Notes: generated from the letters alone by a model not told the origin. A stretch of DNA of 64,000 bases from Rhodococcus sp. Z13 (GCF_025837095.1 NZ_CP107551.1:4458668-4522667), one strand, 5' to 3'; positions 51,551 to 61,523 are shown, numbered from the stretch's first letter. Made by a program: numbers and translations.

Positions 51551-53005
51551 TCACTCCTTCGGCTGCTGCGCCCACCACTCGAGCAGGGCTGCCTCGGCCT
51601 CCTCGCGTTCGAGGGGGCCGCGGTCGAGCCGCAGTTCCTTGAGGAAGGTCCACGCTTTGCCGACCGTCGGACCTGCGGGGATCCCGAGGAGTTCCATGAT
51701 CGCGTTGCCGTCGAGGTCGGGCCGCACCTTGGCGAGATCCTCCTCGGCCGCGATGCGCTCGATGCGCCGCTCGAGATCGTCGTAGGTGGCCTGCAGGGCC
51801 GCCGCGCGCCGCTTGTTGCGGGTCGTGCAGTCGGCGCGCACCAGCTTGTGCAGGCGAGGCAGCAGCGGCCCGGCGTCGTGCACGTAGCGGCGCACCGCCG
51901 AGTCCGTCCACTGGCCCTGGCCGTAGCCGTGGAAGCGCAGGTGCAGGAAGACCAGGCGGCTGACGTCCTCGACCATCTGCTTCGAGTACTTCAGCGCGCG
52001 CATGCGCTTGCGCACCAGCTTCGCGCCGACCACCTCGTGGTGGTGGAAGCTCACGCCGCCCTTGGGCTCGTTGCGCTTGGTGTCGGGCTTGCCTATGTCG
52101 TGCAGCAGCGCGGCCCAGCGCAGCACGAGGTCGGGGTCGCCGTCCTCGAGGTCGATGGCCTGCTTCAGCACGGTCAGCGAATGCCAGTAGACGTCCTTGT
52201 GCTGGTGGTGCTCGTCGATCTCGAGCTTCATGGCGGGGATCTCGGGGATCACCCGCTGCGCGAGACCGGTCTCGACCATCGTGTCGATGCCCTCGAGCGG
52301 GTAGTCGCCGAGGATCAGCTTGTCGAGCTCGGCCTGCACCCGTTCGGGGCTGATCCGCAGGATCTCGTCGGCCATCGCGACGATCGCCGCGTGCACGCGG
52401 TCGGTGAGGGAGAAACCGAGCTGGGAGACGAAGCGGGCCGCGCGGAGCATGCGCAGCGGGTCGTCGTGGAAGGAGTCCTCCGGCTTGGCCGGGGTGTCGA
52501 GCACACCCGCGAGCAGGGAGGTCATGCCGTCGAGCGGGTCGACGAACTCGCCGGCTCCGTCGGGGCCGATGCGCACGGCCATCGCGTTCACGGTGAAGTC
52601 GCGGCGCACGAGGTCGTCCTCGAGGCGGGTGCCGTAGGCGACGATCGGGTGGCGCGACACGCGGTCGTAGGCGTCGCTGCGGAAGGTGGTGATCTCGAGC
52701 TGCTCGGGTCCCTTCACCGCGCTGACGGTGCCGAAGTCGATGCCCGTGTCCCATTGGTGGTCGACGAAGCCACGCAGCAGCTCCTGCACCTTCTCGGGGC
52801 GCGCGTCGGTGGTGAAGTCGAGGTCGGTGCCGAGCCGTCCGAGCAGCGCGTCACGGACGCTGCCGCCGACGAGGTACAGCTCGTGTCCGGCCTCGGCGAA
52901 CCGCGCACCGAGCGGTGCGAGGACGTCGGACAGATCGCGCAGAGTCGCCTCGGCTCCGGCGACGAGCCGGGTACGACGGTCGGTGTCCGCGGTGGGGGAG
53001 TTCAC
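51551..53005 (-). CDS. pcnA: CCA tRNA nucleotidyltransferase / PcnA homologue
   Basis: 484 residues. Class II nucleotidyltransferase head: LYLVGGSVRDALLGRLGTDL then DFTTDA (GG and DxD), VRRDFTVNAMAVRIG, DPLRMLRAARFVSQLGFSLT; then an HD domain (RWAALLHDIGKPDTKR, HHHEVVGAKLVRKRMRALKY). It adds or repairs the 3' CCA of tRNA. GTG 53005 follows TAAGGT by 8 nt. It lies head-to-head with the NUDIX gene, as Rv3907c/Rv3908 in M. tuberculosis. Confidence 0.93.
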   Translation of the reverse strand: MNSPTADTDRRTRLVAGAEATLRDLSDVLAPLGARFAEAGHELYLVGGSVRDALLGRLGTDLDFTTDARPEKVQELLRGFVDHQWDTGIDFGTVSAVKGPEQLEITTFRSDAYDRVSRHPIVAYGTRLEDDLVRRDFTVNAMAVRIGPDGAGEFVDPLDGMTSLLAGVLDTPAKPEDSFHDDPLRMLRAARFVSQLGFSLTDRVHAAIVAMADEILRISPERVQAELDKLILGDYPLEGIDTMVETGLAQRVIPEIPAMKLEIDEHHQHKDVYWHSLTVLKQAIDLEDGDPDLVLRWAALLHDIGKPDTKRNEPKGGVSFHHHEVVGAKLVRKRMRALKYSKQMVEDVSRLVFLHLRFHGYGQGQWTDSAVRRYVHDAGPLLPRLHKLVRADCTTRNKRRAAALQATYDDLERRIERIAAEEDLAKVRPDLDGNAIMELLGIPAGPTVGKAWTFLKELRLDRGPLEREEAEAALLEWWAQQPKE

Positions 53006-53080
53006 GTCTTTGCACCTTACCGAGCAGCGGGTTCGCGTGGTTGAGCCGGGACCGACGCCCGTCCATCTACTATCTATGAG

Positions 53081-53695
53081 GTGTCGCCCGCCGAACGTGC
53101 CAACCGTAACCGCCGCAGCTCGCGGCGGCGAGGCGCGGGCGCGAAGAAGACCTCGCACGGAGCCTCTCCCGGGGCGTCCGCCACACCCGGTCCGAGACTG
53201 CGGACCGTGCGCGAGACCTCGGCCGGTGGGCTGGTGGTCGACGGCCTCGGCGGGCCGCCCGAGAAGCTGTGCGCCGCGTTGATCGGCCGCACCGACCGGC
53301 GCGGCCGTCTGCTGTGGTCGCTGCCGAAGGGACACATCGAGCGCGGGGAGACCGCAGAGCAGACCGCGATGCGCGAGGTCCGCGAGGAGACCGGGGTGGA
53401 CAGCACGGTGCTCGCCGAGCTCGGCAGCATCGACTACTGGTTCGTCACCGAGGGACGCCGCGTCCACAAGACCGTGCACCACTATCTGCTGCGTTATCTG
53501 GGCGGTGAGCTGTCCGACGCGGACGTCGAGGTCACGGAGGTCGCGTGGGTGCCGCTACGGGAGCTGCGGTCGCGGCTGGCCTATGCGGACGAACGCAAGC
53601 TTGCCGACATCGCCGACCGGCTCATCGCGGAGATGGACCCGGCGCGGATTCCCGGCCTCGACGAACCGGGCGAACCGGGGGCCCGGCTCGGATGA
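53081..53695 (+). CDS. NUDIX hydrolase (MutT4-like)
   Basis: 204 residues. A basic low-complexity N-terminus (~1-40) precedes the NUDIX fold with an intact box [17 protein letters not shown] then REETGV (Gx5Ex7REUxEExGU). It hydrolyses nucleoside diphosphate-X compounds; Rv3908 (MutT4) occupies this position in M. tuberculosis. GTG 53081 lies 7 nt after TACTAT (53068-53073), a leaderless arrangement. It overlaps the next gene by ATGA. Confidence 0.88.
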   Translation: MSPAERANRNRRSSRRRGAGAKKTSHGASPGASATPGPRLRTVRETSAGGLVVDGLGGPPEKLCAALIGRTDRRGRLLWSLPKGHIERGETAEQTAMREVREETGVDSTVLAELGSIDYWFVTEGRRVHKTVHHYLLRYLGGELSDADVEVTEVAWVPLRELRSRLAYADERKLADIADRLIAEMDPARIPGLDEPGEPGARLG

Positions 53696-56163
53696 CGGTG
53701 CTGGTGTCCCGGACGGGCGCCGCGGTTCTGACCGTGCTCGTGTTCGTCCTCACGACGATGGGTGCGGCGACCCTGTCGGTGCTGGGTGTGCCGGCCGCCG
53801 CCGATCCCGCGTCCGCCTCCGAACAGACCGGCACCACCGATCCCCGTTTCCTCGAGCTGCGCATCGACGAGGTCACCCCGAGCGTGGTGACGATGGTGAG
53901 CGAGCCCGTGGTCACCGTGCGCGGCACCGTCACGAACATCGGCGACCGGGACGTCACGGACGTGTGGGTGCGGCTGCAACGCGCCCCTGTGGTGTCGACC
54001 GCCGCCGAGCTGCGCACCTCCCTGTCCCTCGACCAGGCGGGATACGACACCGTCGGTGAGTTCGAGGAGGTCGCCGACCTGATCGAGCAGGGGGAGAGCA
54101 CCGAGTTCACCCTGGAACTGCCGCTGCGGTCCGAGCTCGTCCCGTCCCTCGACATCGAGACCCCGGGTGTCTACCCGCTGCTCGTCAACGTCAACGGCGT
54201 CCCCGAGTACGGCGGTGCCGCCCGTCTCGACGACGCGCGGTTCCTGCTCCCGGTCCTCGCCGTGCCCGCGAGCGACGAGGTGACCGAGGACGCCGCGAGC
54301 ACCGGGGCACGCACGTCGAACATCGACGGGGCGGTGATCGACGTGGGCGACGAGGCGTTCCCCGCCGTGCCGCCCGACGTGTCGCGACCTGCGGCGACGA
54401 CCATGCTGTGGCCCCTGGCCGACCGGCCGCGGCTCGCCGCGGGCCTGCCCGGCTCGCACACCGAACCGGTGCGGCTCGTCGATGACGACCTGGCCTCCTC
54501 GCTCGCCGAGGGCGGCCGGCTCGACGGGTTGCTGCGCGCGGTGGAGGACACCGTCCGCACCGAACCGCGCGTGCTCGAGGGTCTGTGCCTCGCGGTCGAC
54601 CCCGATCTCCTCGTCACCGTCGTGAACATGACCCGCGACTATCTCGTCGTGGACGACCCCGCCGACCCGACCGGCCCGGCACGGCCGGGGGCCGGCAGCG
54701 AGGCGGCCTCGGCCTGGCTCGAACGGCTGCGCACCCTCGCGGCCTCCACCTGCACGGTGGCGCTGCCGTTCGCGCAGGTGGACCTGACCGCCCTCGCCGA
54801 TCTCGGCGACCCCTCGCTCACGGAGGCGGCGCTCGTCTCGCCCGCGCGCATCGTCGACTCGATCCTCGGTGTCACCTCGCTCCCCGGCGTGGTGTGGCCC
54901 GACTCCGGGGTGCTCACCGAGAAGACCGGCACGATGCTGGTCTCGGAGGGCCCCACCACCGCGCTGATCGCTGATTCCGCGGTCGAGGGCGGCAACTACC
55001 TGCTCGCCGACACGTCGGGCGCGTCCCGGGTGCCCGGTCGCAACGGCTTCCGCATCTCGGGGGTCTCCGGGCTCACCGCGGCACTGTTCGACTCCTCGGC
55101 GTCGGCTGCCCTCGCCGGGATGGGCTCGGATCCGCAGACCCCGTCCTTCGTCCCGTCGACGGCACGCTACGAGCTGTCGGGTGACTCGCCGACGGCCCGG
55201 CTCCAGGACGCGCTCGGCGCCCTGGCCTGGCCCGGTCTGCTGCCCACGGTGAACGAGGCGACGGGACGGGAACTGCCGCCGGCGGGCCGCTCGGTGCTGT
55301 TCGCGCCGCCGCAGACGTGGACGCCGTCGCCCGGCGAAGCGGGTGCCGTGATGTCCATGCTGTCCTCGCTGGTCCGCGCGGGGCTGACGACGCCACGTCC
55401 GCTGTCCGCCCTGGTCGACGCCGCGGCGAGCACCGCGGACGCCCCGTCGTCGGTGCTGCTCGTCTACCCGGAACAGGCCATCACCGACGGGGCCGCGGCG
55501 CCCGTGGTGACGGACGCGGGGGAGCAGGTGCGACGCCTCGACGCCCTGCAGACCGCACTGGTGGAGGACCCGCAGGCCCAGCTGACCCCGCAACAGTTCA
55601 CGACACCGCTGCGCGAGGACCTGTTGCGCGCGATGAGCCTGGCGGGCCGTCGCGGCGACGATCCCGACGGCGCGGCCGCGGTCGCCGAGCAACGATCCGT
55701 GGAGGTGCGCGAGGCCGTCGAACGCATGTACGAGGCCGTGACGGTCATCTCAACCGGCGGTGTCTACACGCTGACCTCCGAGCAGAGTCCCCTACTGTTG
55801 ACGGCGCGCAACGATCTGCCCGTGGGCATCACCGTGCGGTTGCACGTGGACGCGCCCGAGGCGATGAACATCACCGACATCGGGCCGACCCAGCTTCCGC
55901 CGCGCGGCAGCCGCACGCTGACGGTGCCCGCCCAGATCAGCGACTCGCGGAAACTCGAGCTGGAGTTCGCCCTCACCACCGAGTCCGGTCTGCCTCTCGG
56001 TAGTCCGACGACCGTGACGGTACGTTCCAATGCGTACGGCCAGATCCTCGCCGTCGTCACGGGGTGCGCGGGGGCCCTCCTGCTGTTCCTGGCGGGCAGA
56101 CGGCTCCTGCACCGGTTCCGCGGTGAGCCGGATCCAGCCGACGAAGGGTACGAACGACCATGA
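53692..56163 (+). CDS. DUF6049-type secreted/membrane protein (Rv3909-like)
   Basis: 823 residues. N-terminal signal or anchor ([20 protein letters not shown]), large extracytoplasmic part with an Ig-like start ([20 protein letters not shown]), a PHP/hydrolase-like middle region ([35 protein letters not shown]), and a single C-terminal helix ([20 protein letters not shown]). Always found between mutT4 and murJ in this order, so a role in envelope synthesis with the MurJ flippase is inferred; the biochemical function is unknown. Confidence 0.82.
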   Translation: MTVLVSRTGAAVLTVLVFVLTTMGAATLSVLGVPAAADPASASEQTGTTDPRFLELRIDEVTPSVVTMVSEPVVTVRGTVTNIGDRDVTDVWVRLQRAPVVSTAAELRTSLSLDQAGYDTVGEFEEVADLIEQGESTEFTLELPLRSELVPSLDIETPGVYPLLVNVNGVPEYGGAARLDDARFLLPVLAVPASDEVTEDAASTGARTSNIDGAVIDVGDEAFPAVPPDVSRPAATTMLWPLADRPRLAAGLPGSHTEPVRLVDDDLASSLAEGGRLDGLLRAVEDTVRTEPRVLEGLCLAVDPDLLVTVVNMTRDYLVVDDPADPTGPARPGAGSEAASAWLERLRTLAASTCTVALPFAQVDLTALADLGDPSLTEAALVSPARIVDSILGVTSLPGVVWPDSGVLTEKTGTMLVSEGPTTALIADSAVEGGNYLLADTSGASRVPGRNGFRISGVSGLTAALFDSSASAALAGMGSDPQTPSFVPSTARYELSGDSPTARLQDALGALAWPGLLPTVNEATGRELPPAGRSVLFAPPQTWTPSPGEAGAVMSMLSSLVRAGLTTPRPLSALVDAAASTADAPSSVLLVYPEQAITDGAAAPVVTDAGEQVRRLDALQTALVEDPQAQLTPQQFTTPLREDLLRAMSLAGRRGDDPDGAAAVAEQRSVEVREAVERMYEAVTVISTGGVYTLTSEQSPLLLTARNDLPVGITVRLHVDAPEAMNITDIGPTQLPPRGSRTLTVPAQISDSRKLELEFALTTESGLPLGSPTTVTVRSNAYGQILAVVTGCAGALLLFLAGRRLLHRFRGEPDPADEGYERP

Positions 56164-59100
56164 CCGGGAACTCCACCCGCGACGATCTGGAGGGGGAGCG
56201 GCTCGGGTCGCCCACGACCTCGCCGGACCCGACCGGAACCGGAACCGGATCCGCCGAGACCGAGACCGGGGCCGAGACCGGGCCGGCGCCCCGCCGGAAG
56301 AGCCAGAGCCTGCTCGCCGCGACCGGCTCGATCGCCGTCGCCACCCTGGTCAGCCGCATCACCGGCTTCCTCAAGCAGCTGCTCATCCTGACGCTGCTCG
56401 GGGCCGGGGTCGCGTCGTCGTTCACCGTCGCCCACCAGATCCCCAACATGATCTCCGAGCTGGTGCTCGGCGCGGTCCTCACCTCGATCGTCGTGCCCGT
56501 GCTGGTGCGCGCCGAGCGGGAGGACCCCGACGGCGGTGAGGCCTTCGTCCGCCGGTTGTTCACCGCCGCGCTGGTGCTGCTCGGCACCGCGACACTGCTG
56601 GCGGTGGCGGCTGCCCCGATCCTCACCACGCACGTCTTCCTGGACGAGTCCGGCAAGGTGTCGACGTCGCTGACCACGGCGCTGTCCTATCTGCTGCTGC
56701 CGGCGATCCTGTTCTACGGCCTGTCCGGCCTGTTCACCGGCATCCTCAACACCCGGCAGGTGTTCAAACCCGGCGCGTGGGCGCCGGTGTGCAACAACGT
56801 CGTGGTGCTCACCGTGCTGGTGATCTACTACCTGATGCCGGGGGAGATCACCCTCGACCCGGTGCGGATGAGCGACCCGAAGCTGCTGGTCCTCGGCATC
56901 GGTGTGCTGCTCGGCGTGGTGACCCAGGCGATGTGTCTGGTGCCCGCGCTGCGCCGCGAGGGCATCAACCTCAAACCGCTGTGGGGTCTCGACGACCGGC
57001 TGCGCCAGTTCGGTGGCATGGCCGCCGCGATCGTGCTGTACGTGCTGATCAGTCAGGTCGGCATGATCTTTGCGACGCGCGTGTCGTCGGGCGCCGACGA
57101 GGCCGGTCCCGCGATCTACAACAACGCGTGGCTGCTGCTGCAGCTGCCCTACGGGGTGCTCGGCGTGACGGTGCTGACGGCGATCATGCCGCGGCTGAGC
57201 CGCAACGCCGCCGCCGACGACACCCCCGCCGTGGTCGACGACCTCTCGGTCGCCACGCGGATGACGATGATCGCACTGATCCCGATCGTCACCTTCCTGA
57301 CCGTCGCCGGCGCCCAGGTCGGAGCCGCACTGTACGGCTACGGCAACTTCGGGTCGGGCAACGCCGAACGTCTCGGCGAGGCGGTGAGCTGGTCGGCGTT
57401 CACCCTCATCCCGTACTCGCTCGTGCTCATCCACCTGCGCGTCTTCTACGCCCGCGAGCAGGCGTGGACCCCCACCTGGATCATCCTCGGCATCACCGCC
57501 GTGAAGATCGGGCTGTCGGCGCTCGCGCCGGTCGTAGCCACCTCCGACGACCAGGTGGTGCTGCTGCTCGGCGCGGCCACCGGCGTCGCCTTCATCGTCG
57601 GTGCGTTCATCGGCGGTTTCCTGCTGCACCGCACGCTCGGCGACCTGAAGATGGCGAACGTCGGACGCACCGTCTGGCAGGTCGTGGTCGCCTCCGCGGC
57701 CGCCGCGGTCGTCGTGCTGGTCGCCGACCGGTTGCTGCAGCTCGACGCGCTCGCCGACCGCTTCGGCGGCATCGGCTCGTTCGTGCGGGTCGGTATCAAC
57801 GGCGTGCTGATGCTGCTGGTCGCCGGTGTCGGGATGTACCTGTTCAAGATCCCCGAGGTCCTGGCGATCGAAGCCGCGGTGCGGCGGAGGATCACGGCGC
57901 TGCGCGGTGGCGGCGCCGCGCCCGTCGAGGACGTCCCGGCCGAGGAGACCACCCCGGCCGACGAGGACGCGGCGCTGCCGCTCCCGACCGTCCCGCGCGA
58001 GCGGTACCGGCAGTCCGACGCGGAGAAGACCGTCGTCCTGCCGCGGATCGACTACGGCGAGTACGGCGTGGGCCCGTACGACGCCATCACGGAAGTCATG
58101 CCTGCCATCAGGGACGTGCCCGGTCGCATCGATGCGCACCGGCAACTCCCGTACCCTGATCGGCAGCAGGTTCGATCGGGGAGCCGCCGCCCACGGTTCT
58201 TCGCGGCCCCGAACGGCGACCCGCGTCTGCGCACCGGAAGTGGACGAGTCGACAACGAAGGAGTGAGGGTGAGCGACGACCACGCTGCCGGCAAGTCCAC
58301 GATCGATGCCGCCACGCGGGAGACCCCCGCGCAGGCCGGGAAGGCGCAGCCGGCGAAGCCCCGGCCCGCAGGTGCTCCGGGGCAGGCCCCGAAGCCCGCG
58401 ACGCCGCGCGACCCCCACGTCGACACCGGGGTCCTGCCCGTCGGTTCCCCGCAGCTGCCGCCGGTCCGCGTGGCCGGTCCCGCCCCGCGCCGCACGATGC
58501 GCGGCCCGGATCTGGTCGCCGGTGCGTCGGTGGCCGGTGGCCGCTACCGCCTGCTCGCCCCGCACGGTGGTGCCCGCGGGCTGCGGTTCTGGCAGGCCCT
58601 CGACGTCAAGCTCGACCGTGAGGTCGCCCTGACCTTCGTCGACGCCGAGCAGCGCTCCACCGACGGCACCGGCCCGGACTCGCCGCAGGCAGTGCTGTCG
58701 CGCACGCTGCGTCTCGGCCGCATCAACTCCCCGGGTCTCGCCCGCGTCCTCGACGTGGTGCGCGGCAGCTCCGGCGGCATCGTCGTCTCCGAGTGGACGC
58801 CCGGCAGGTCGCTGCGCGAGATGTCCACGACGGAGCCCTCACCGATCGGTGCGGCCCGCGCCATCCGCGCGCTCGCATCCGCGGCGGAGGCCGCGCACCG
58901 GGCCGGCAGCGCGCTGTCGATCGATCATCCCGACCGGATCCGCATCAGTGTCGCCGGCGACGCCGTGCTGGCCTTCCCGGCGACCTTCTCCGACGCCGAC
59001 GCGATCTCCGACGTGCACGGTCTCGGTGCGAGCCTGTACGGCCTGATCACCGGCCGGTGGCCGCTCGGCGAGCCGTCGGCCCCGGGGCAGCCGCCCGCAC

Positions 59101-60047
59101 AACACCACAGCGGCGCCACCATCGGCGGGATGCCGCAGGCCGAGAAGGGCGACAACGGTCTCCCTGTCGAGCCGCGGGTGCTGCGGCCGGAGGTGCCGTT
59201 CGAGATCTCCGCGGTCGCCGTGCGGGCGCTGTCGGAGGACGGCGGTATCCGCACCGCGGCCACCGTGCAGCACATCCTCGACCAGGCGTCGGTCGTCGAC
59301 CAGAAGACCGACATGATCCCGGCGCTGCGCATCGGCCAGCGCGCCACCGCGGCGGAGCCCCACGCCCTCGCCGACCCGGAGGCACTCGAGCAGAAGAAGA
59401 AGCACTCGCAGCGGATGATCGCGGCGCTCGGCGCGCTCGGTGTCGCGACGGTGCTGCTGCTCGCGCTCATCGGCTGGTGGATCGCGAACCTCCTCGCGGG
59501 CGACGCGAACGACGCGCCGCTGACGAGCCAGGAGTTCGGTCTCACGCCGACCAACGAGGCACCCGCCGATCCGGGGTCCGAGGCCGCGCCGGCACGTCCG
59601 GCGGCGACGGTTCCGGTGTCGGCGACGGCGGTGTCGGTGTTCTCGCCGCAGGGCACCCCCGATTCGCCGGCCACCGCGTCCCAGGCCATCGACGGTGATC
59701 CCGACACCGCGTGGAGCACCGACGCCTACTTCGATCCCTTCCCGTCGCTGAAGAACGGTGTGGGACTGATGATCACGCTGGAGAAGGCGGAGGAGCTCGC
59801 GTCGGTGAAGGTCACCACCGACGCGCCGGGCACCGTGGTGGAGATCCGCAGCGCCCCGTCGGAGTCGACCTCGCTCGACCAGACGCAGGTGATCGGTTCG
59901 GCCACACTGGCTTCCGGTGAGACCACCATTCCGGTCGACGCGGACGGCCCGACCTCGCACGTGCTGGTGTGGATCACCGATCTGAGCACCAGTGGTGGCA
60001 GCAACAAGAGCTCGATCTCCGAAGTGGAGTTCGAGGCCGCACGCTGA
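56160..60047 (+). CDS. murJ: Lipid II flippase MurJ with pseudokinase and extracellular domain
   Basis: 1295 residues. The MurJ membrane core (~43-575) starts SLLAATGSIAVATLVSRITG with the conserved FTVAHQIPNMISELVLGAVL. A linker (~576-775) precedes a protein-kinase-like domain (~779-1040: LVAGASVAGGRYRLLAPHGG) in which the usual VAxK lysine is missing (REVALTFVDA) and no HRD loop is seen, so it is a pseudokinase. One helix (~1085-1110, ALGVATVLLLALIGWWIANL) and a C-terminal discoidin-like domain (TASQAIDGDPDTAWSTDAYF) follow. In mycobacteria the phosphorylated pseudokinase recruits FhaA to control lipid II export. ATGA overlap with the upstream gene. Confidence 0.93.
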   Translation: MTGNSTRDDLEGERLGSPTTSPDPTGTGTGSAETETGAETGPAPRRKSQSLLAATGSIAVATLVSRITGFLKQLLILTLLGAGVASSFTVAHQIPNMISELVLGAVLTSIVVPVLVRAEREDPDGGEAFVRRLFTAALVLLGTATLLAVAAAPILTTHVFLDESGKVSTSLTTALSYLLLPAILFYGLSGLFTGILNTRQVFKPGAWAPVCNNVVVLTVLVIYYLMPGEITLDPVRMSDPKLLVLGIGVLLGVVTQAMCLVPALRREGINLKPLWGLDDRLRQFGGMAAAIVLYVLISQVGMIFATRVSSGADEAGPAIYNNAWLLLQLPYGVLGVTVLTAIMPRLSRNAAADDTPAVVDDLSVATRMTMIALIPIVTFLTVAGAQVGAALYGYGNFGSGNAERLGEAVSWSAFTLIPYSLVLIHLRVFYAREQAWTPTWIILGITAVKIGLSALAPVVATSDDQVVLLLGAATGVAFIVGAFIGGFLLHRTLGDLKMANVGRTVWQVVVASAAAAVVVLVADRLLQLDALADRFGGIGSFVRVGINGVLMLLVAGVGMYLFKIPEVLAIEAAVRRRITALRGGGAAPVEDVPAEETTPADEDAALPLPTVPRERYRQSDAEKTVVLPRIDYGEYGVGPYDAITEVMPAIRDVPGRIDAHRQLPYPDRQQVRSGSRRPRFFAAPNGDPRLRTGSGRVDNEGVRVSDDHAAGKSTIDAATRETPAQAGKAQPAKPRPAGAPGQAPKPATPRDPHVDTGVLPVGSPQLPPVRVAGPAPRRTMRGPDLVAGASVAGGRYRLLAPHGGARGLRFWQALDVKLDREVALTFVDAEQRSTDGTGPDSPQAVLSRTLRLGRINSPGLARVLDVVRGSSGGIVVSEWTPGRSLREMSTTEPSPIGAARAIRALASAAEAAHRAGSALSIDHPDRIRISVAGDAVLAFPATFSDADAISDVHGLGASLYGLITGRWPLGEPSAPGQPPAQHHSGATIGGMPQAEKGDNGLPVEPRVLRPEVPFEISAVAVRALSEDGGIRTAATVQHILDQASVVDQKTDMIPALRIGQRATAAEPHALADPEALEQKKKHSQRMIAALGALGVATVLLLALIGWWIANLLAGDANDAPLTSQEFGLTPTNEAPADPGSEAAPARPAATVPVSATAVSVFSPQGTPDSPATASQAIDGDPDTAWSTDAYFDPFPSLKNGVGLMITLEKAEELASVKVTTDAPGTVVEIRSAPSESTSLDQTQVIGSATLASGETTIPVDADGPTSHVLVWITDLSTSGGSNKSSISEVEFEAAR

Positions 60048-60065
60048 TCGCGTAGACCCCGGTGG

Positions 60066-60105
60066 GCACGCGCGGATCGGCTACCATCCGCGCGTGCGAA
60101 TTTTT
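60066..60105 (+). terminator. Hairpin with T-run between murJ and sigM
   Basis: GCACGCGCGGAT (60066-60077) pairs perfectly with ATCCGCGCGTGC (60086-60097), 8-nt loop, followed by GAATTTTTG. This is a conventional intrinsic terminator for murJ. It also overlaps a possible sigM -10 (TACCAT, 60082-60087) and GTG start (60094), so it may regulate read-through into sigM. Confidence 0.7.
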
Positions 60106-60708
60106 GGGGGGATCGCAGGTGTCGCCGTGCCCGGCGACGACCAGGGTGGGGACGGGTTCGTCTCGGACGCCGAACTGCTCGCCGCGCACGTCGCCGGCGA
60201 CCGGTACGCGTTCGAGACCCTGCTGAACCGGCACCGGGACCATCTGTGGCAGGTCGCGCGGCGCACCAGTTATTCGGCCGAGGACGCCGCCGACGCGCTG
60301 CAGGACGCCCTGTTGTCGGCGCACCGGCGCGCCTCGGGGTTCCGTGAGGACGCCGCGGTGCGCAGCTGGTTGCACAGCATCGTCGTCAACGCCTGTCTCG
60401 ATCGGATCCGCCGCAACCGGGTGCGGGCGACCGTGCCTCTGTTCGAGGACGATTCGGACGACCTGCGCACCACCCGGGATCCGATCCACGACACCGAGAT
60501 GTCGCTGGACGTCGAGTCGGCGCTGTTCGCCCTGCCGCCGGATCAGCGGGCCGCGATCGTCGCGGTGGATGTGGAGGGATATTCGGTGCGGGAGGCGGCG
60601 CGGCGGCTGGGGATCCCGGAAGGCACGGTGAAGAGCCGCTGCGCGCGGGCCCGCAGTCGCCTCGCGGTTCTTCTTGTCGATCTTCGGAACGAGGGGAACC
60701 GAATCTGA
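60094..60708 (+). CDS. sigM: ECF RNA polymerase sigma factor SigM
   Basis: 204 residues from GTG 60094; GTG 60127 is an alternative giving 193. Sigma2: DAELLAAHVAGDRYAFETLL, YSAEDAADALQDALLSAHRR, FREDAAVRSWLHSIVVNACL. Sigma4: FALPPDQRAAIVAVDVEGYS, VREAARRLGIPEGTVKSRCA. Gene order murJ-sigM-anti-sigma-trxB matches Rv3910-Rv3913. The first start has TACCAT 6 nt upstream (leaderless) but lies inside a terminator-like hairpin. In mycobacteria SigM controls surface and secreted proteins. Confidence 0.9.
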   Translation: MRIFGGIAGVAVPGDDQGGDGFVSDAELLAAHVAGDRYAFETLLNRHRDHLWQVARRTSYSAEDAADALQDALLSAHRRASGFREDAAVRSWLHSIVVNACLDRIRRNRVRATVPLFEDDSDDLRTTRDPIHDTEMSLDVESALFALPPDQRAAIVAVDVEGYSVREAARRLGIPEGTVKSRCARARSRLAVLLVDLRNEGNRI

Positions 60709-60761
60709 TCGGAGGGCGTCTTACCCTGGTGAGGCACCCGAGTCGCGGAGGAGAGTCGCGC

Positions 60762-61523
60762 ATGACCATGGACGAGGAACGACGTCCGCGAGACTCTGCC
60801 GAGGAACGACGTCCGCGAGACTCCGCCGAGGAACGACGTCCGCGAGACTCCGCCGAGGAACGACGTCCCCCCTTCTCCCACGACCTGCTGGCCGACCTGC
60901 ACGCCGGGGTGCTCGACGACGATCTCGCCGCCCGCCTGTGGCCGCTCGTGCGGGCCGACCCCGAGGCCTCCGACTTCCTCGCCCGGCTCGACGCGACGCG
61001 GGGGCGGCTCGCTGCCCTGCGGGACGCGCCGCCGAGCGAGGAGATGCCCGCGGAGGTCGCCGGACGGATCGGGGCGGCGCTCGCGGCGGAACGTTCGGCG
61101 CCGGCCCGCGGTGCCGCGTACCGCCGCTGGTTCACGGCGGCGGGTGTCGGTCTCGCCGCCGCGGTGGCTGTGATTCTCGTGATCGTGGTGCGTGGAACGG
61201 CTTTCGGGTCCGACGGGTCCGTGCCTCCGCTCGCGTCGGCCGAGGAGGCCGCGGTGCTCGAGCCCTCCGCACTGCGCGCGATGATCGGGCACACCGGACT
61301 GGGGCCTCTCGCAGAGGAGGGACGTCTCCGGGAGTGCCTGTCGGCCAACGGTTTCGACGACGGTCGTGTGCCCTTGGGATCGCGGGAGGTCCGGTACCGC
61401 GAGCACGACGCCGTGCTCCTGCTGTTGAGCGGGCCGGAGTCTCCGAGCCTGACCGCACTGGTGGTCGGAACCGAGTGCAGTGCAACGGATCCGGCGACAC
61501 TGGCGCGCGAGGAGATCGGTTAG
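60762..61523 (+). CDS. Anti-sigma factor (RsmA/Rv3912-like)
   Basis: 253 residues. After a repeated acidic/basic tail (EERRPRDSA, three copies), an anti-sigma-like helical domain (FSHDLLADLHAGVLDDDLAA, RLDATRGRLAALRDAPPSEE), a single helix (GVGLAAAVAVILVIVVRG, ~129-147) and an extracytoplasmic domain with two cysteines (RLRECLSANGF and VVGTECSA). It should hold SigM at the membrane. No clear zinc HxxxCxxC motif. ATG 60762 has GGAGGAGA 7 nt upstream. The stop overlaps that of the convergent TetR gene. Confidence 0.82.
   Translation: MTMDEERRPRDSAEERRPRDSAEERRPRDSAEERRPPFSHDLLADLHAGVLDDDLAARLWPLVRADPEASDFLARLDATRGRLAALRDAPPSEEMPAEVAGRIGAALAAERSAPARGAAYRRWFTAAGVGLAAAVAVILVIVVRGTAFGSDGSVPPLASAEEAAVLEPSALRAMIGHTGLGPLAEEGRLRECLSANGFDDGRVPLGSREVRYREHDAVLLLLSGPESPSLTALVVGTECSATDPATLAREEIG
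60774..60869 (+). repeat. 27-bp tandem repeat in the anti-sigma gene
   Basis: Three near-identical 27-bp units (60774-60800, 60801-60827, 60828-60854) encode EERRPRDSA; a partial fourth (60855-60869) reads EERRP. Only one base differs (TCT/TCC). It extends the cytoplasmic N-terminus by ~30 residues. Confidence 0.88.

Noticed and set aside
47284-51642. A 1452-codon open frame antisense to the nitrate reductase gene
   Set aside because: Its translation is rich in Gly, Val, Arg and His without domains, as expected for the mirror frame of a high-GC gene; the sense strand encodes a full set of cofactor motifs.
55764-58565. A 933-codon minus-strand frame opposite the Rv3909-like gene and murJ
   Set aside because: Low-complexity Arg/His/Asp-rich translation with no motifs, spanning two recognised plus-strand genes.
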